This document shows positions 62,890 through 64,000 of a stretch of 64,000 bases of DNA, one piece after another. The notes beneath the pieces are model-generated. The model saw nothing but the letters and a program-made list of their open reading frames with translations. It did no database searches and was not told where the DNA came from. The stretch is from Terrirhizobium terrae (GTDB lineage Bacteria > Pseudomonadota > Alphaproteobacteria > Rhizobiales > Rhizobiaceae): the NCBI RefSeq assembly GCF_030323265.1, contig NZ_CP104992.1:3447501-3511500 (forward strand), written 5' to 3'. The position numbers and the translations under genes are program-made. Every line of letters begins with the position of its first letter. Within the stretch, counting starts at the first letter, position 1.

Positions 62890-63315
62890 TCAAATCCCCT
62901 GGCTGGCCGTATTCCGCATCATCCTGACACCATTCACCTTATACGATCCGTCATCCATCAGCCGCATCTCGTAGATCGCGGTCCAGTCCTTGCCCTCCTT
63001 GGCACTGATCATCACCTCCTGGAACACCAGCTCGCCGCCGGCGACCAGTTTGGACCGGCCGAAGGCATAGTTGCCGGCGTGATAGACCGGCTCGTAGTTC
63101 TTCTGCACCATCGTGAGAAACGTGTCCTTGTCCGGATAGATACTGCGGATATCCGGCGAGGCGTAGGAATAGGCGCGGTCCGCATCGTCTGCGATCAGCG
63201 CATCGATCTGGCCGGAAATCACAGCCTGCGCATCGGCGACCGGATCTTCGGCATGGGCGGCGGGAACGGATACGAGAACAAGCGACGCAACGAGAGAGGC
63301 AAATCGAACGGCCAT
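62890..63315 (-). CDS. DUF4864 family exported protein
   Basis: 141-aa protein with signal peptide (MAVRFASLVASLVLVSVPAAHA). The mature part resembles the DUF4864/NTF2-like group: VISGQIDALIADDADRAYSYASPDIRSIYPDKDTF and MISAKEGKDWTAIYEMRLMDDGSYKVNGVRM. GGAG lies 8 nt before the ATG at 63315. Role unknown. Confidence 0.8.
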   Translation of the reverse strand: MAVRFASLVASLVLVSVPAAHAEDPVADAQAVISGQIDALIADDADRAYSYASPDIRSIYPDKDTFLTMVQKNYEPVYHAGNYAFGRSKLVAGGELVFQEVMISAKEGKDWTAIYEMRLMDDGSYKVNGVRMMRNTASQGI

Positions 63316-63527
63316 CGGACGGTCTCCAGCAACGATCATCGAATGTTAGCGCGTTTCTCGATGCTGAAAAGATGGGCGTGCGGATTTTTTCATCAAGCAA
63401 GCTATTTGCCACGCTGTTTTGTCGAAAATCGTTTCCGGCGGCGCAGGGCAGGGTCCCGTCATACGCGCTTGTCCTGCTTGTGGCCTGCTGCCACCAATGA
63501 CGTGACTGATTCGATCGGAATGCCCTG

Positions 63528-64000
63528 ATGACCCTGCTGCCGCCGGCGCTGCTTTATTTCAGCAACGCGATCCTCTTCATCTCGCTCTTCACCCGCCTGC
63601 CATCCATCCAGGAGGCGATGCAGATCGACAAGGCGGTGCTGGGCCTGGCACTCCTCAGTGCGCCGGTCGGCACGTTCCTGGCGCTGCCGCTGGCCGGACG
63701 CATCACCGACCGCCTCACACCTCGGATCACTGCCGTCGTCACGCTGCCCATCGTCGCGCTGCTGAGCCCGCTTCTTACCATCTTCTCGCTGCCGGGCTTC
63801 GTCCTCTGCTTTTTCCTGTTCGGCTTCGTCCGCACCATTTTCGATGTCTCCGCCAACATGATTTCCGCCGGCATCGAGCGGCGCACCGGCGTCAAGGTTC
63901 TGTCGCGCAGTCACGGATTCTGGTCGGTCGGCCTGCTCTTCGGTTCGCTGGCCTCCGGCTTTCTGGCGGGCGAGGGCATCTCGCCGACGATCCAGCAGAG
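63528..64000 (+). CDS. MFS transporter, N-terminal part
   Basis: Major facilitator family, cut by the right edge of the window after about 157 residues. Four to five helices are visible, with the loop 2-3 motif AGRITDRLTPRIT following the second helix, and RSHGFWSVGLLFGSLASGF. Likely YbjJ-like sugar or drug branch, not decidable from this part. Start at ATG 63528. Confidence 0.85.
   Translation, partial: MTLLPPALLYFSNAILFISLFTRLPSIQEAMQIDKAVLGLALLSAPVGTFLALPLAGRITDRLTPRITAVVTLPIVALLSPLLTIFSLPGFVLCFFLFGFVRTIFDVSANMISAGIERRTGVKVLSRSHGFWSVGLLFGSLASGFLAGEGISPTIQQ

Overview
The window is GC-rich alphaproteobacterial chromosome, most likely from the Rhizobiaceae (Rhizobium/Agrobacterium/Neorhizobium neighbourhood). 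The pointers are the iscS-like/sufBCDS-sufT-sufA operon with RirA- and Irr-type sites, a phosphatidylcholine synthase, fused SecDF, glnB-glnA behind a sigma-54 promoter, a GAAC-N7-GAAC LexA box, an invasion-associated-locus-B protein and intergenic palindromic repeats of the kind rhizobia carry. No prophage, integrase, CRISPR array or rRNA was seen. Almost all genes are core housekeeping genes.

Layout. 1-3.7 kb: secDF (runs off the left edge), a small hypothetical gene and an alpha/beta hydrolase. 3.7-12 kb: the iron-sulfur (suf) operon, interrupted by a small coiled-coil gene between sufB and sufC, a palindromic repeat between sufD and sufS, and a ParD/ParE-type toxin-antitoxin pair between sufT and sufA. 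12-15.2 kb: a MacAB-like efflux operon. 15.4-19.4 kb: DUF2171, two tiny membrane proteins, tRNA-Lys(UUU), ccdA, a UbiH-type hydroxylase and pcs. 19.6-24.3 kb: a BMP-type nucleoside ABC transporter. 24.4-30.5 kb: glmU, a PQQ glucose dehydrogenase, glmS. 30.6-37.4 kb: DUF502, recG, sdhE, mfd. 37.5-43.4 kb: two EamA exporters, a DsbA/FrnE oxidoreductase, a YejA-like binding protein, ialB, hspQ. 43.5-48.7 kb: glnA-glnB, NAD(P)HX repair, DUF72, Phd/VapC. 48.7-55 kb: uvrA/ssb around an SOS box, HPP-CBS and MarC membrane proteins. 55-64 kb: gyrA, small membrane proteins with duplicated operator-like arrays, coaD, two cyclophilins, queA-tgt, DUF4864 and the start of an MFS transporter.

The most unusual feature is technical and epigenetic at once. 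Fourteen otherwise well conserved genes carry 19 single-base frameshifts. Eleven are one-base losses in or next to short G, C or A runs. The other eight are one-base gains, and every one lies at a GANTC motif, with two recurring signatures (CGAGTC read as CGAGATC, CGAATC read as CAGAATC). GANTC is the target of the alphaproteobacterial cell-cycle adenine methylase CcrM, so the gains look like long-read basecalling errors at methylated sites rather than mutations. Undoing each one-base change restores family-typical lengths (for example 608 aa GlmS, 469 aa GlnA, 973 aa UvrA). I therefore annotate these loci as genes, not pseudogenes.

Biological points worth following are the dual iron-responsive control region of the suf operon, the toxin-antitoxin module inside it, the paired operator arrays in front of tiny membrane-protein genes near 58.5 kb, a tRNA-Lys fragment beside glnA, the glucose dehydrogenase between glmU and glmS, and a Tgt lacking most canonical zinc ligands.
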